Positions 46,161-57,724 of a stretch of 64,000 nt of DNA are shown here, piece by piece. Position 1 is the first letter of the stretch; the number at the start of each line of letters is the position of its first letter. A program made the position numbers and the translations under genes. Location: positions 162,932,761 to 162,996,760 of the forward strand of contig OZ010799.1 in assembly GCA_963932465.1 (NCBI GenBank). Direction: 5' to 3'. This stretch comes from Maratus speciosus. Lineage: Eukaryota > Arthropoda > Arachnida > Araneae > Salticidae. The notes beneath the pieces are model-generated. The model made no database searches and was not told where the DNA came from. It worked only from the letters and a program-made list of their open reading frames with translations.

Positions 46161-46395
46161 GCCCCACCAGTGGCCGAGAGGTTCTGCTCTCGAAGCTGGT
46201 AGACGGGAGGTGCTGTGTTCGATCCCAATAGCGCCCGTCGGCCTAATCTTTCAGAGTTTTCTTCGGACCTTGGTTTTCCAAGCATAAATACGGGCTAGGT
46301 TCCCTTAGAAAGACCACCCACGGAGGGCACTCCCCCCCCCGTTAGGGCCTATATCCCTCGTGCTGATAACTGGCCATCATAAACGCAACTAACAA
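46161..46395 (+). mobile_element. tRNA-derived SINE, copy 1
   Basis: It starts GCCCCACCAGTGGCCGAGAG and has an A-box-like segment (TGGCCGAGAGG) and a B box (GTTCGATCCCA). It is flanked by the duplication CCATTATTGAAAA at 46148-46160 and 46396-46408. The body is shared with 61127-61372. These pol III promoter boxes and the target duplication define it as a retroposed tRNA-type SINE. Confidence 0.88.
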
Positions 46396-46714
46396 CCATT
46401 ATTGAAAAAAAACAAAAACAAAAAAAAAACAGAACAATTCTTCAGTCGGCTGCTTTAAAATATTGTGAAACTTGTCAACCTGTTGCAGAAATCAATCGTG
46501 AAATTCATCAATCGAGACAAAACTCACAAGATTCTTCAGTTGGTGGCATTAAAAAATGTGAAATTTGTCGAATGACTGCAGCTGAAAAACTGCTAAATAA
46601 GTCACATTAACTGATAATTGAAAAATAGTTATTGCATAATAACATTAAATGGGGGGAAAATCGCAAAATTCAATCTGTCACAGGAAAACATTGCAAAATT
46701 TTATTGATAAAAAA

Positions 46715-47081
46715 TAGAGCTGTACTGAGTACTCGGTAAATACTGAGTATTCGGCATACTCGGCGAAATTTTGGCCGAGTACTCGGCCAATATCGAGTAG
46801 TTGTAAGAATTTCAAACTGATCAGTAAAAAGTTATTCGAATATCAATGTATAATATATGTAATAATTCATAAAACTATTTACTCAGTATTTAACAATATG
46901 TGTACAAAATATAGAAAAAGTTAAGCAAAAACCCCTCATAAAATAATTCAAGATTAAAATTTAGTTTCACACATACAAATAAAAGTAAGTTTTTCTTATT
47001 ACACAACTACTCGGTATTCGGTCGAGTAGTCAGTGGCTGAGTACTCGGTACTCGGCCAAAGTACTACTCGGTACACCACTA
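46715..47081. mobile_element. hAT-type MITE
   Basis: The ends are TAGAGCTGTACTGAGTACTC and, inverted, TAGTGGTGTACCGAGTAGT. They are flanked by an exact 8-bp duplication ATAAAAAA (46707-46714, 47082-47089). ACTCGG motifs repeat below both ends. It is 367 bp with no coding sequence. Confidence 0.85.
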
Positions 47082-47150
47082 ATAAAAAAGGAGTCTAAGA
47101 AAACCAATTCAAATTATTTTTTGTGAACAAGGTACACAAATGCAAGAAAA

Positions 47151-47298
47151 AAATTTAGGTGCCAATGGGCAGTCTCTCACCACTAAATTTTATTTGTTAT
47201 TTTTTGTCTAATATTTCACCTAAATTTTTTGTAAGAATTTAAGTGAAGAGAACTAATAAAATTTAGTGGTGAGAAACTGCCTGCTGGCGCCTAGATTT
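47151..47298. repeat. Foldback repeat, about 43-bp arms
   Basis: Arm 47151-47192 (AAATTTAGGTGCCAATGGGC...) is the inverted match of 47256-47298, with a loop of about 63 bases. It could be a small MITE. A separate short palindrome around TCTAGAATCATCAC lies at 47347-47404. Confidence 0.75.
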
Positions 47299-47723
47299 TT
47301 ATACTTCTGTTCTGCGAGTGCCCTTTTTTAAAAATTCGCACACAGCAGTCCTTTTTTCTAGAATCATCACTATCCTAGTGTTGATTCTAGATAAAAAGGG
47401 CCACTGAGCGGAAATGTTTAAAAAACAGCACACTTGTACCTTGTCGCTTGCAGGGAAAATCTGAAAAAGTGGTCTGAAAGTCGAAATTCATTCATCGACC
47501 ATATGATAAAAATCCCACGAGTTTCACAAATCAGTATCAAGAAAAAACTACATTTTACCAGTGGGTAGAAATATAATATTGCAAAATTTGTCAATCAGTT
47601 GCATGAAAAAAAACTGAAAATAGTCATTAAGTCGTCAGAAAATTTGGTGAAATTTGCCAGTTGATTGTTGGACAAAAAAGAGAAATCCTTTAGTTGGGGA
47701 TTTTGATCAAAAATTTACCTTAA

Positions 47724-47990
47724 CACTTTGGCTGCCCCCATTTTTCAAAATCTGTTCCGAGGCACCGAATGCGTGACTTAGAGATCTGCACGGGCAGTCT
47801 TCCGTGGCCCCAGAGTTGATTTCAGGGGGTGGACGGGGGCTCTCATTGCTTTGGAAGGAATGTGTGTGTCCCCTCCCCGGACCACCCCCTGAAATCAACT
47901 CTGGGGCCACGGGTCTGCCCATGCAGATCTCTTAAGCCACGCATTCGGTGCCTGGGAACAGATTTTGAAAAATGGGCGGCAGCCAAAGTG
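47724..47990. mobile_element. TTAA-flanked palindromic MITE, copy 1 in array
   Basis: The ends CACTTTGGCTGCC and GGCAGCCAAAGTG are flanked by TTAA. Arms of over 110 bp meet around a G/C-rich centre (GGACGGGGGC... / ...CCGGACCACCCC). The flanks are the same in all three array units, so it inserted once and was amplified with the unit. Confidence 0.85.
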
Positions 47991-48084
47991 TTAACGTAAA
48001 TTTAAGGATACTGTCATTGGTTTAACATTAGCTTGTGAGTATTGTAACATGACAGTGTACTAAGCTCATTGAATATCCTCCTAT

Positions 48085-48132
<48 letters not shown>

Positions 48133-48513
48133 AAAAGAAAAATTAAGGATATTGTCATTGGTTTAACATTAGCTTGTGAGTATTATAACATGACAGTGTA
48201 CTAAGCTCATTCAATATCCTCCTATGCACAAAAAACATTTAAAATAATTAAGGATATTTTCAGTGGTTTAACATTAGCTTGTGTGTATTGTAACATGACG
48301 GTGTACTAAGCTCACACAAATCAGTATCAAGAAAAAACTAAATTTTACCAGTGGGTAGAAATATAATATTGCAAAATTTGTCAATCAGTTGCATGAAAAA
48401 AAACTGAAAATAGTCATTAAGTCGTCAGAAAATTTGGTGAAATTTGCCAGTTGATTGTTGGACAAAAAAGAGAAATCCTTTAGTTGGGGATTTTGATCAA
48501 AAATTTACCTTAA

Positions 48514-48781
48514 CACTTTGGCTGCCCCCATTTTTCAAAATCTGTTCCCAGGCACCGAATGCATGACTTACAGATCTGCACGGGCAGTCCCGTGGCCCCA
48601 GAGTTGATTTCAGGGGGTGGACGGGGGGGGCTCTCATTGCTTTGGAAGGAATGTGTGTGTCCCCTCCCCGGACCACCCCCTGAAATCAACTCTGGGGCCA
48701 CGGGTCTGCCCATGCAGATCTCTTAAGCCACGCATTCGGTCCCTGGGAACAGATTTTGAAAAATGGGCGGCAGCCAAAGTG
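48514..48781. mobile_element. TTAA-flanked palindromic MITE, copy 2 in array
   Basis: Same element as 47724-47990 with the same TTAA flanks; it differs by small changes in the central G tract. Confidence 0.85.
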
Positions 48782-49343
48782 TTAACGTAAATTTAAGGAT
48801 ATTGTCATTGGTTTAACATTAGCTTGTGAGTATTGTAACATGACAGTGTACTAAGCTCATTGAATATCCTCCTATGCAAAAAAAAAAAAACATTTAAAAG
48901 AAAAATTAAGGATATTTTCAGTGGTTTAACATTAGCTTGTGTGTAGTGTAACATGACAGTGTACTAAGCTCATTCAATATCATTCTTAATAAATGAAAAA
49001 ATCATTTAAAAAATTTAAACGCATATGAAAACTCTGTCATGGCGAAAAAAAAACAATTCTTCGATCGCTTGCAGGGAAAATCTGAAAAAGTGCTCTGAAA
49101 GTCTAAATTCATTCATCGACCATATGATAAAAATCCCACGAGTTTCACAAATCAGTATCAAGAAAAAACTAAATTTTACCAGTGGGTAGAAATATAATAT
49201 TGCAAAAATTGTCAATCAGTTGCATGAAAAAAAACTGAAAATAGTCATTAAGTCATCAGAAATATTTGTGAAATTTGCCAGTTGATTGTTGGACAAAAAA
49301 GAGAAATCCTTTAGTTGGGATTTTGATCAAAATTTTACCTTAA

Positions 49344-49615
49344 CACTTTGGCTGCCGCCCATTTTTGAAAATCTGTTCCCAGGCACCGAATGCGTGACTT
49401 AGAGATCTGCACGGGCAGACCCCTGGCCCCAGAGTTGATTTCAGGGGATGGGCAAGGGGGGGGGGGGAGGGCTCTCATTGCTCTGGAAGGAATGTCCCCC
49501 CCCCGGACCACCCCCTGAAATCAACTCTGGGGCCACGGGTCTGCCCGTGCAGATCTCTAAGTCACGCATTCGGTGCCTGGGAACAGATTTTGAAAAATGG
49601 GCGGCAGCCAAAGTG
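49344..49615. mobile_element. TTAA-flanked palindromic MITE, copy 3 in array
   Basis: Same element; its centre differs most, with a longer G run and loss of a GTGTGTGTCC segment. Confidence 0.85.
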
Positions 49616-50040
49616 TTAACGTAAATTTAAGGATATTGTCATTTGTTTAACATTAGCTTGTGAGTATTGTAACATGACAGTGTACTAAGCTCATTCAATG
49701 TCCTCCTATGCACAAAAAAAACATTTAAAATAATTAAGGATATTTTCAGTGGTTTAACATTAGCTTGTGTATATTGTAACATGACGGTGTACCAAGCTCA
49801 TTCAATATCCTTCTTAATAAATGAAAAAATCATTTAAAAAATTTAAACGCATATGAAAACTCTGTCATGTGGGAAAAAAAATAATTCTTCGATCGCTTGC
49901 AGGGAAAATCTGAAAAAGTGCTCTGAAAGTCTAAATTCATTCATCGACCATATGATAGAAATCCCACGAGTTTCACTAATCAGTATCAAGAAAAAACTAA
50001 ATTTTAACAGTGGGTAGAAATATAATATTGCAAAACATTG

Positions 50041-51239
50041 CCTTTATTATTTGATTCTGAGAAGTGTCATAATTGACGAAAAAAACTAATTTGGCCCTAT
50101 TACCATTCAGAAGTGTAAATTTTCTTTTTAAAATAACACAATTCATATGATAGTAAAAAAAGATTGCTTCATTTAAAAAATTTAATATTTTACATAATTA
50201 GTGAGTATGTACTCATTAAATAAAAATTATTATTAACACTATGTTATATTATTAACACAATGTGTCTAACCGCTTTGTATTACATAAAACTGTTTCATTC
50301 CTAAAAAGAAAATAAGTTACTTACCTGTGAAATGTTATGCACTTATTGTAGGTATCCTAGGCAGCCATCAATTTATAATTTGAAGTTCAGTATTTATTTT
50401 TTGTGTAACTGAACATCAAAACATACTTTAATACAAAGCACAGATAAGTATCTGTGTAAGATATATAAAAATTCTGAAACTTTTAATCTAAAAGAACATA
50501 CTGATTGAAGCTAAATCTGAAATAAAACATTGTTAATTACTATAAATAGATAAGTGCACTAAATCAAGTAAAATCGAACTATCTGGATAACTATCTGGAT
50601 TGTCAGAAACAAAATTTTATCAAATGTTTTGGATGACATTTGAATTTAATTAATCCTGTTAATATGAAATGGACCTAATTTTTTTTTTCGCATGCATTAA
50701 CCGTTAATAGTACAATCTCATCTAGATTTGAAATACTAACGATGATTGTACAAAAATTGCGACGGTTTATAAATCGTTATCACTTTATTCAAATTAACTC
50801 AATCGTGTGGATCTGAAATTAATTTCTTTCGATTGAGAATGTAAAAATACCCATACAGCCACTTTATTTCAATAAACAGTGGTGATATTTTTCGCCAAAC
50901 TGCAAAATAAATGAACTTCTTTTAGCAAATCAACGTGGTACTCCGCGCTGATTTTCATAAACAAGCCGGCGTTTCCGTGAGTTGAGGTGTTTCTTTAATG
51001 CTTCTCCTGCAGTTGCAACGAAACCATGGGGTTAGACATTCAGCTGTAAGGGGTTGAAAAATAAATCATATGTCCAAATGAGAAATTTAAATAAAATAAA
51101 GGAAGAAAATTATACTACTTTTTTGTTGTTCTTCTTTGTTTTTATGAGGTAAAAGTGGAAAACTGGAAGTTATATGTATGTCCGATATGGAAGAAAGACA
51201 ATTTATGCAATATGCAATGAGTAAACCCATCTGTGTTTC
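50041..51239. other. AT-rich sequence, no gene seen
   Basis: Single-copy-looking sequence inside the 9.5-kb element; no frames or element ends were recognised on either strand. Confidence 0.5.
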
Positions 51240-52770
51240 TAATTTCTAATCATGGGCGACATATAAAAGAATGGTTGGGCCACTGTCCCTCTCGATTTTG
51301 AAATTTATCTAATTAAATTTCCTTTTTCTTCGATTTTGAAAAACATAGTAAATTTTTTTCGAGTAATTTAAAATAAAAGAGGAACTAAAAACTAGTTATG
51401 AAGATAGTGGGGCAGTGAGCAAGGGAGACCTATTGCCCCTACCTTGATTTTAAAATTTAATTAATAAGAATTTCTTTTCTTCTGTTTTCAAAAACATTAT
51501 GTAAATATTTTGAGTAACTTAAAATGAAAATAAATAAGAAATTTTCAGTTAAGGGGTGTTGTTGGTGTTGTTGGTGGTGGTGTGAGTGTGTGTGTGTGTG
51601 TGTGTGGGGGGGGGGTTGAGACTCATTGCCCCTTCCTGGATTTTGAAATTTAATTAGCAATTTTTTTCTCCAATTTACAAAAACATAGTAAAATTTATTC
51701 TTTTCGAATAACTTAAAATAAAGGAACTAAGAACTTTCTGTTAGGGGAAGGGGGCATATGTGAGTCATTGCCCCTCCCTCGATTTTAAATTGTAACTATT
51801 TTTTTTCTCTGATTTTTGAAAAACATAGTGAAATTTGATCTTTTCTCTTATCTTAAAATAAAAGAATAACTAAGAATTTTCTCATATGGGAACGAAGTTA
51901 GAAGAGAGCTATTGCCCCTCCCTAAATTTAAAAATTTAATTAATTAAATATTCTTTTTCTTTTGTTTTCAAAAACATAGTAAAGTTTAAACTTTTCGAGT
52001 AACTCTCAATAGAAAAATGAGAAATTTTACATTAAGAGGGAGGGAGGGGGGGGGGTGAGAGGTTCATTGCCCTCCCCTCCCTGGATTTTAAAATGTAACT
52101 AATAAAAAATTTTTTCCACTTTTGAAAAGTAGTAAAATTTATTCTTTTCGACTAACTAAAAATAAAGAAACTAAGAATTTCCTGTTAGGGGAAGGGGCAT
52201 AGCTGAGCGATTGCCCCTCCCTTGAATTTAAATGTTAACTATTTTCTTCGCTTTTGAAAAACATACTGAATTTTTTTTTAATTATCTTAGAATAAAAGAG
52301 GAATTAAGAATTTTCAGTTAGGGATAGGGTAGGGGGTAGGAGAAAACTATTGCCCCTTCCTGGATTTCAAAAGTTAATTAAAATTTCCTTTTCTTCTATT
52401 TCAAAAACATAGTAAAATGTATACTTTTCGAGTAATTTACAATAAAAAAAATGAAGAAATTTCACATTTCCCGCCCCCCCCCCCCCCCCCTGGCTTTTGA
52501 AATTTAATTAATTTTTTTTTTCTCCGATTTTGAAAAGAAAAAAATAGCAAAATTTATTCGTTTAGAGTAAGTTAAAAAAAAAACTAAGAATTTTCCGTTG
52601 TGGGCAGGGGCACAGGTGGGTTGATGCCACTGCCCCTCCCTCGATTTTGAAATTTAACTAATTTTTTTTCTCTGATTTTGAAAATCATAGTGAAATTTAA
52701 TTTTTTTTATCTTAGCTTAAAATGAAAGAGGAACTAAAAATTTTGCGTTAGGTAGGAATGTGACTTTCAA
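51240..52770. repeat. Degenerate approximately 145-bp tandem array
   Basis: About ten units share 'ATTGCCCCTCCCTCGATTTT', 'TGAAAAACATAGTAAAATTT', 'TTTTCGAGTAACTTAAAATAAA' and a G-rich 'AAGAATTTTC.GTTAGGGG' block. Starts are near 51283, 51432, 51625, 51766, 51911, 52070, 52212, 52348, 52490 and 52631. A G/T microsatellite expands one unit near 51585 and a C run another near 52475. Confidence 0.8.
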
Positions 52771-52959
52771 TTAAGTCCTTAAAAGTCTTGGAAAGAGTAT
52801 TAATTATCATTAGTATATAAAAAGTGTGTTTCATAACATGCAACTCTCACAAAATCAAAACAATTTTAAACACTTTAGAAAATTCGGGATATATCACACA
52901 ATCATACAGCATTGTGTATTGCAAAAGTATCTTACAGTAACTGCTGTTATACTGTAGTT

Positions 52960-53278
52960 ACTATTATAATAATCATACTTACAAAATTAAGACCTGTAAA
53001 GTTCTTCAGAAACTGCAGTCAGACTGCAGATACATCACCGAAAATTTTTGTGAATTAATTGCTATAAAATCACTTGAAATTCACTGCCGTTTTACTGTAG
53101 ACATAAAGTCTTACTATTTTTTAAATTTTGGGTTGAAAAAATACTTGTCAATAACTGGAAAATAACTGAAGTTTTTTTACTGTTGATATTGCACTACAAA
53201 AAAAACTACAGTTGACCGTAGAAAAACTTGAAAAATACATCATTTCTGTAAAAAAACTACAGTTCATTTTTAGCTGGG
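52960..53278. repeat. Subterminal motif cluster, right end of 9.5-kb element
   Basis: CTGTAGT, ACTGCAG, CTACAGT and related motifs recur many times before the terminal repeat. They match the motif type around the left palindrome. They may be transposase binding sites. Confidence 0.5.
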
Positions 53279-53689
53279 TATTACCCCCCCTGAATCTACA
53301 AATTAAAGTAAAAATGTACTGACATTAATTTCCCGTTCAAAGTTATTAACAAGAAATGTTTAAGTGATTATTTATTAAGAAAAATACTAAAATTATTAAC
53401 AATATACCGAAACAGAATATTTTTATGACAAGAGCGTTATTTGAAAGCACTTTTAAATTATTTTACAATACCGTGCTTAATTCAATATTTATATCAATAA
53501 ACATCTTTTATGCCGCCATAAATAAAATAAAACCATTATAGAGTACAAAATTATCGTTTTGCTTGTGTTTCATAACATGTGATGTTTCAAATTTGAGAAA
53601 GCATATGCGCATTTTTGATACAAATATACTCATTTCGATATGAGTACAGCGATTTACTCATTTTTGAGTACTTAATTTTTTTCAGCGTA

Positions 53690-54070
53690 AGGAATGGTTT
53701 CGACGTTTCAAGAATGGTTGTTTCAGCGTTGAAGACAAGCCTCTCTCTGGACAGCCAAAAGAATTCGAAGATAAAGATTTAGAGGCATTACTAGATGCAG
53801 ATCCGCGTCAAACGCTCGAGTATCTTGCAGAATCATTGGCTGTGAATCAACAAGCCGGTTCTGTGCGGTTGAAATCCATGGGAATAATTCAATAGCAAGG
53901 AAATTAGGTGCCTTATGAACTGAAAAAGAGAGACGTTAAAAGTCGTTAAGAAATATTTAGAAACTGTCAAGTGGGGTGTTTTATCGCACCCGCCGCATAG
54001 TCGTCTCAAATGGCGATAGTACGAATCAGAAAATCGCAGTTTCGTATTTCGAAATGAAATAAATTCCACA
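53690..54070 (+). pseudogene. mariner transposase, second piece
   Basis: The frame reads KEWFRRFKNGCFSVEDKPLS, then EFEDKDLEALLDADPRQT, a helix-turn-helix-like LAESLAVNQQAGSVRLKSMG and VPYELKKRDV. These follow the mariner order up to the linker before the DDE domain, like the mellifera/cecropia subfamilies. Two in-frame stops follow MGIIQ and QGN. The DDE domain is not seen here; a mariner 3' end lies at 57183-57440. Confidence 0.8.
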
Positions 54071-54342
54071 GTATTTAGAAATATCTGAAGATTTATATTC
54101 TTTAATATTTTGGTTTTATAAGCTCACATAAATTCGCACTGCTTATGTGAAGTTAGGAGTATTGAGCGTTTTCTACTGTTTCTACTACTACCGTGAATTT
54201 CAGGCAAATTCGCTGCATTTACACTCTAACTATGACCTTTTCAGCTGGTTTGTCGTTTTTCTTTGCACTTCTCTGAAACTACATTAAGTACCATATTTAA
54301 TTTGATTTTTCGATTGCAAAAATCTCAAAAATTAAAAAAAGC

Positions 54343-54385
<43 letters not shown>

Positions 54386-55069
54386 CATAGTTTTAAGGGA
54401 TTTTGGTACATAGAAAGTGATATATAAAAAAAGACCTTCCGAGTTCCTCGGACTTTTATAGTACAAAATGTAGAATGAACCTTCTGAAATTATATACCAA
54501 GAGATTTATTGCGGCTTTCTGAGAACCAGTAGTTTGAAGTTGGAAATTGGATATTGTTAGTATTAGCCCAAAATCAGTAATCGGGTTTAAAATCGCACAT
54601 TAAAATTAAATTTTCGCACTGACCCAAAATTGTCAGTGTTTATATAATGCAACATTCTAATTAACATAACACTTTCAATTTAATTTTTTAATTCACGGGG
54701 GGGGGGGGGGGCTTAAGAGTTTTTTAAAGATATTTTTTTATTTATATATAATTTTTTATATGTTTTTAAATTTTTCCTTTGCTTTTTTCGTTTATATCAA
54801 AAATAATATTAATTCTTAACGTTACTTTAAAAAGTACATATTTAATGTTCAGTTTATATATATATATATATATAAATAACCATTATATAATTACAATTCA
54901 TCATCTTAATCTGTATATATATATATACTAAATTCTACCAACATGCATGTATTGGGAATTCAATCAACTGGGAAACATCATTCAATGTTTAAAATTTCCT
55001 GATTATTTGAAAAGTATACCTTACAAATAAATTTTATTAAATATATTTTTTAATTTCCACGTATCGTCA
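54071..55069. other. AT-rich sequence, no gene seen
   Basis: It contains a long T run near 54342-54380, a G run near 54699 and TA tracts near 54857 and 54916. No element is recognised. Confidence 0.5.
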
Positions 55070-55526
55070 TACCGGGTGTCCTAAAAAGGATTGACTGATT
55101 TTAAAATTCAATAACTTGCAAACGGTGACAGATATTTAAAAAATTCTTGCAGGAGCGTTATGCATAAGGTCAAAGGTTTTTTTACAGTGATTTTCGATTT
55201 TAGTTCGAATTACAAACAATAGATGGCGCTGTAAGCAATAGGTACCAAAAACAGGCTCGAGTGTTTGGTCGACCTATTTTTCCATACGGAAAAAGAAGAT
55301 GGAAATGTAATAAGTGGGTCCCGAAGGACCAAAAATCGAGCCTGAATTTAGCGTCTATTGATCGCAGCGCCATCTATTGTTTCTAATTCGAACTAAAATT
55401 AACAATCACTGTAAAAAAACTTTTGACCTCATGCATAACTCTCCTGCAAGAATTTTTTAAATATCTGTCACCGTTTGCAAGTTATTGAATTTTAAAATCA
55501 GTCAATCCTTTTTAGGACACCCGGTA
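55070..55526. mobile_element. CCGGGTGTCC foldback MITE, copy 2
   Basis: TA-flanked, with arms of about 190 bp starting ACCGGGTGTCCTAAAAAGGA. Inner blocks include TAGATGGCGCTGTAAGCAAT and GCGCCATCTATTGTTT on opposite arms. It lies 69 bp from copy 3 in the same orientation-neutral form. Confidence 0.9.
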
Positions 55527-55595
55527 TAAATCTATTGTAAAATTGTTTTATTAACGATATTTTTTTTCAGTTTATTATATGAATGTTAATTTAAT

Positions 55596-56051
55596 TACCA
55601 GTGTCCCAAAAAGGACTGACTGATTTTAAAATTCAATAACTTCCAAACGGTGACAGATATTAAAAAAATTCTTGTAGGAGGGTTATGCATAAAGTCAAAA
55701 GTTTTATTACAGTGATTTTCGATTTTAGTTCGAATGACAAAGAATAGATGGCGCTGTAAGCAATAGTCGCTAAATACAGGCTCGATTTTTGGTCCTTTCT
55801 GTTGTTCCATGCAGAAAAAGGAGATGGAAATGTATTATCCGGGCCACGAAGTACCAAAAATCGAGCCTGAATTTAGCCTCTATTGATCGCAGCGCCATCT
55901 ATTGTTTGTAATTCGAACTAAAATCCAAAATCACTGTAATAAAACTTTTGACTTTATGCATAACCCTCGTGCAAGAATTTTTTTAATATCTGTCACCGTT
56001 TGGAAGTTATTGAATTTTAAAATCATTCAGTCCTTTTTGGGACACTCGGTA
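55596..56051. mobile_element. CCGGGTGTCC foldback MITE, copy 3
   Basis: TA-flanked, starting ACCAGTGTCCCAAAAAGGAC. It is very similar to copy 2. Short reverse frames inside (55595-55857) are palindrome-derived. Confidence 0.9.
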
Positions 56052-57165
56052 TATTAATTTATATGCACATTTAAATTTTAATGTATACTTTAATGTAAAC
56101 ACTTATTTATATGGATTTCATACTTATTTACATTTATTCTCATTAAACAAAGAATCAATCTCGTAATATTTTTTAAAGAATGTATACTGTCCACCATTTG
56201 CGCTTTTATTTTTCTAGAGAAATGTGTTGACCTGAAAGTCGATATTGGTCTAGAAGTATAACTCCACATTTAGTAGTCATTGGGCTTTCCTAATTTCACA
56301 CCCCTGCTATCCCTATCTCTGATGGTCATTCATCCTCCACCCCCCTCTTCCTGTGGAAGGGGAGAGCTTCCTCTTCCTACATATTCTCTGAAGAAAACCA
56401 AAGAACGCCTGTAATTTCTTTGAGAAAACATTAAGAAGCATTAAGAAACGGAAATTTCAAATATTCTAGAAAATTAGATATGTTGTTTTTTATTTACTAT
56501 GATTAAAATAAAGTAACAAAGGCAGATTTTTAAATTTTTATTGGAATTTCAAAGGTATTGTTCTCTGTGTAATAGAGAGAGGCAAAAGAAAGGGGGGGGG
56601 CGAAAATTTTGAAAGTAATCTGATTAATGAAAATGATTTTACTATTAATTCATAGTAAATAGATGTCGAAAACTTAAAAAAATAGGAATAATATTTTTAA
56701 ATTTTCCTTGCTATAGGGGCAAATGGAAAAAGGGGGGATTTCACGTGTATGTGTGTGTGTGGGGGGGGGGGGAGTGGCAAAATTTAGCTGATTGATTATT
56801 TATGTATTTTATTGATTGCTTATACTCTTCATTATTACTTTTCAATAACATTAAAAAGAGAAAAAAATAAGATTTTCACCTACATGTTTTCAGGGAGGGC
56901 GGGAGAGAGGGGGGGGGGAGTTAAAATTTCAGGGACTGAATTATATTATTTTTCTTTAAAAAGTGAAAATATTCGCCCTAATCAAAAGTCGGAAATTCTA
57001 TTTCCTGTAAAAGAAATCCTGTAAAAAAGAAATTAAAATTTAATAAAAACTTGCCCCCCCAATCTCCTCTCCTAGAACCCCAATTACATTTACTTTAAAT
57101 TCACAATGTAATATCATTTAGAATGTTATAAATTAAAAATTAATCATATACAACCACTAGGGAAG
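56052..57165. other. AT-rich sequence with G runs, no gene seen
   Basis: G runs occur near 56590, 56730, 56760 and 56910. 'GGGGGGG' plus 'AAAATTT' motifs recall the array at 51.2-52.8 kb, but no clear unit could be aligned. Confidence 0.45.
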
Positions 57166-57182
57166 CCAGAAATGATTTTTGG

Positions 57183-57440
57183 CCACTTGATCCGGATTTG
57201 GGACCAGTGTGCGCCGTACTGGTTCTTCCAACGGAATCAGCACCTTTCGCAAGGTCACCAGTTCACTTCTTTCACAGAAATTGAAAATTGCCTCATTCAA
57301 AAGAGGAGTTATTTATTCCAGATTGAATATGAAAATTACTTGAGAGATAGCAAAAAGTAGCTAGCCAGCGATATACAATACCTTGATTAACATGTTCAAT
57401 ACTTTTGTTTTGAAATAAATGTTTATTTGAACACAAAAAA
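57183..57440 (+). pseudogene. mariner transposase 3' end
   Basis: One frame reads PLDPDLGP, matching the 'PpYSPDLaPsDy' signature of mariner. After a shift it reads YWFFQRNQHLSQGHQFTSF and TEIENCLI, then LASDIQYLD, which fit the 'F.sl...l.g..F.s..ei...l' and 'as.g.YF' segments of the C-terminus. The third catalytic D after 'LaP' is not preserved. It could be the 3' half of the mariner at 43485-54070, separated by later insertions, or another copy. Confidence 0.6.
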
Positions 57441-57724
57441 CCTACCGAACTAATTTCAGGAGCTTTGAAGAGAAAGGACGAACTCGAAAAATCGATTTTT
57501 TTTTCTACGTCAGATAGATGTAGGCAACACGTAAATAAGTTGTTTTGCCCTGGTTCGCCCTTAGTATTATCACAGTGTTAAGATAAAGTGAGTACTACCA
57601 TCTTCTATAATAAACTCGTGGTCTGATTTTAGTAGCGGAGCAAGGGCGAACTCCGGGTCTAAAATCCCTTCTTTGCATTTTTTTCGTTAGAAATAACTCG
57701 TACTTACCCGTATTAAAATAAAGA

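Larger units (their letters stand above)
47447..50040. repeat. Tandem array, about 830-bp units, three plus a partial
   Basis: Units start near 47447, 48310 (truncated start), 49067 and 49895 (partial). Each holds CACAAATCAGTATCAAG, AGTCATTAAGTC.TCAGAAA, a TTAA-flanked palindrome and an 'AACATTAGCTTGTG' block with one to three subrepeats. A 42-base A run at about 48088-48130 interrupts the first unit. Confidence 0.85.
43741..53278. mobile_element. 9.5-kb non-coding CCCAGC element (inner insert)
   Basis: The left end CCCAGCTAAAAATGAACTG and the inverted right end (CAGTTCATTTTTAGCTGGG) are flanked by TA at 43739-43740 and 53279-53280. Subterminal CTGCAGT/CTACAGT motifs are frequent at both ends. 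The interior is tandem arrays, palindromes, a SINE and a hAT-type MITE. Open frames inside are repeat-driven. A 9.5-kb element with no transposase is unusually large for a non-autonomous DNA transposon. It could instead have grown by array expansion after insertion. Confidence 0.72.
43580..53687. mobile_element. CACTG-ended element in mariner (outer insert)
   Basis: The left end CACTGAAAAAAAAATGGGTA and the inverted right end CGCTGAAAAAAATTAAGTA are flanked by TA at 43578-43579 and 53688-53689. GTACTCAAAATTGAG-like motifs repeat below each end, as subterminal binding-site repeats would. The ends resemble animal CACTA/CMC elements (2-3 bp duplications). Its own sequence is only about 570 bp; the rest is the inner insert 43741-53278. 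Confidence 0.8.

Noticed and set aside
47707..47922. 71-codon proline/glycine-rich reverse frame repeated at 48510
   Set aside because: It spans the palindromic TTAA MITE; both arms encode related peptides because of the inverted repeat.
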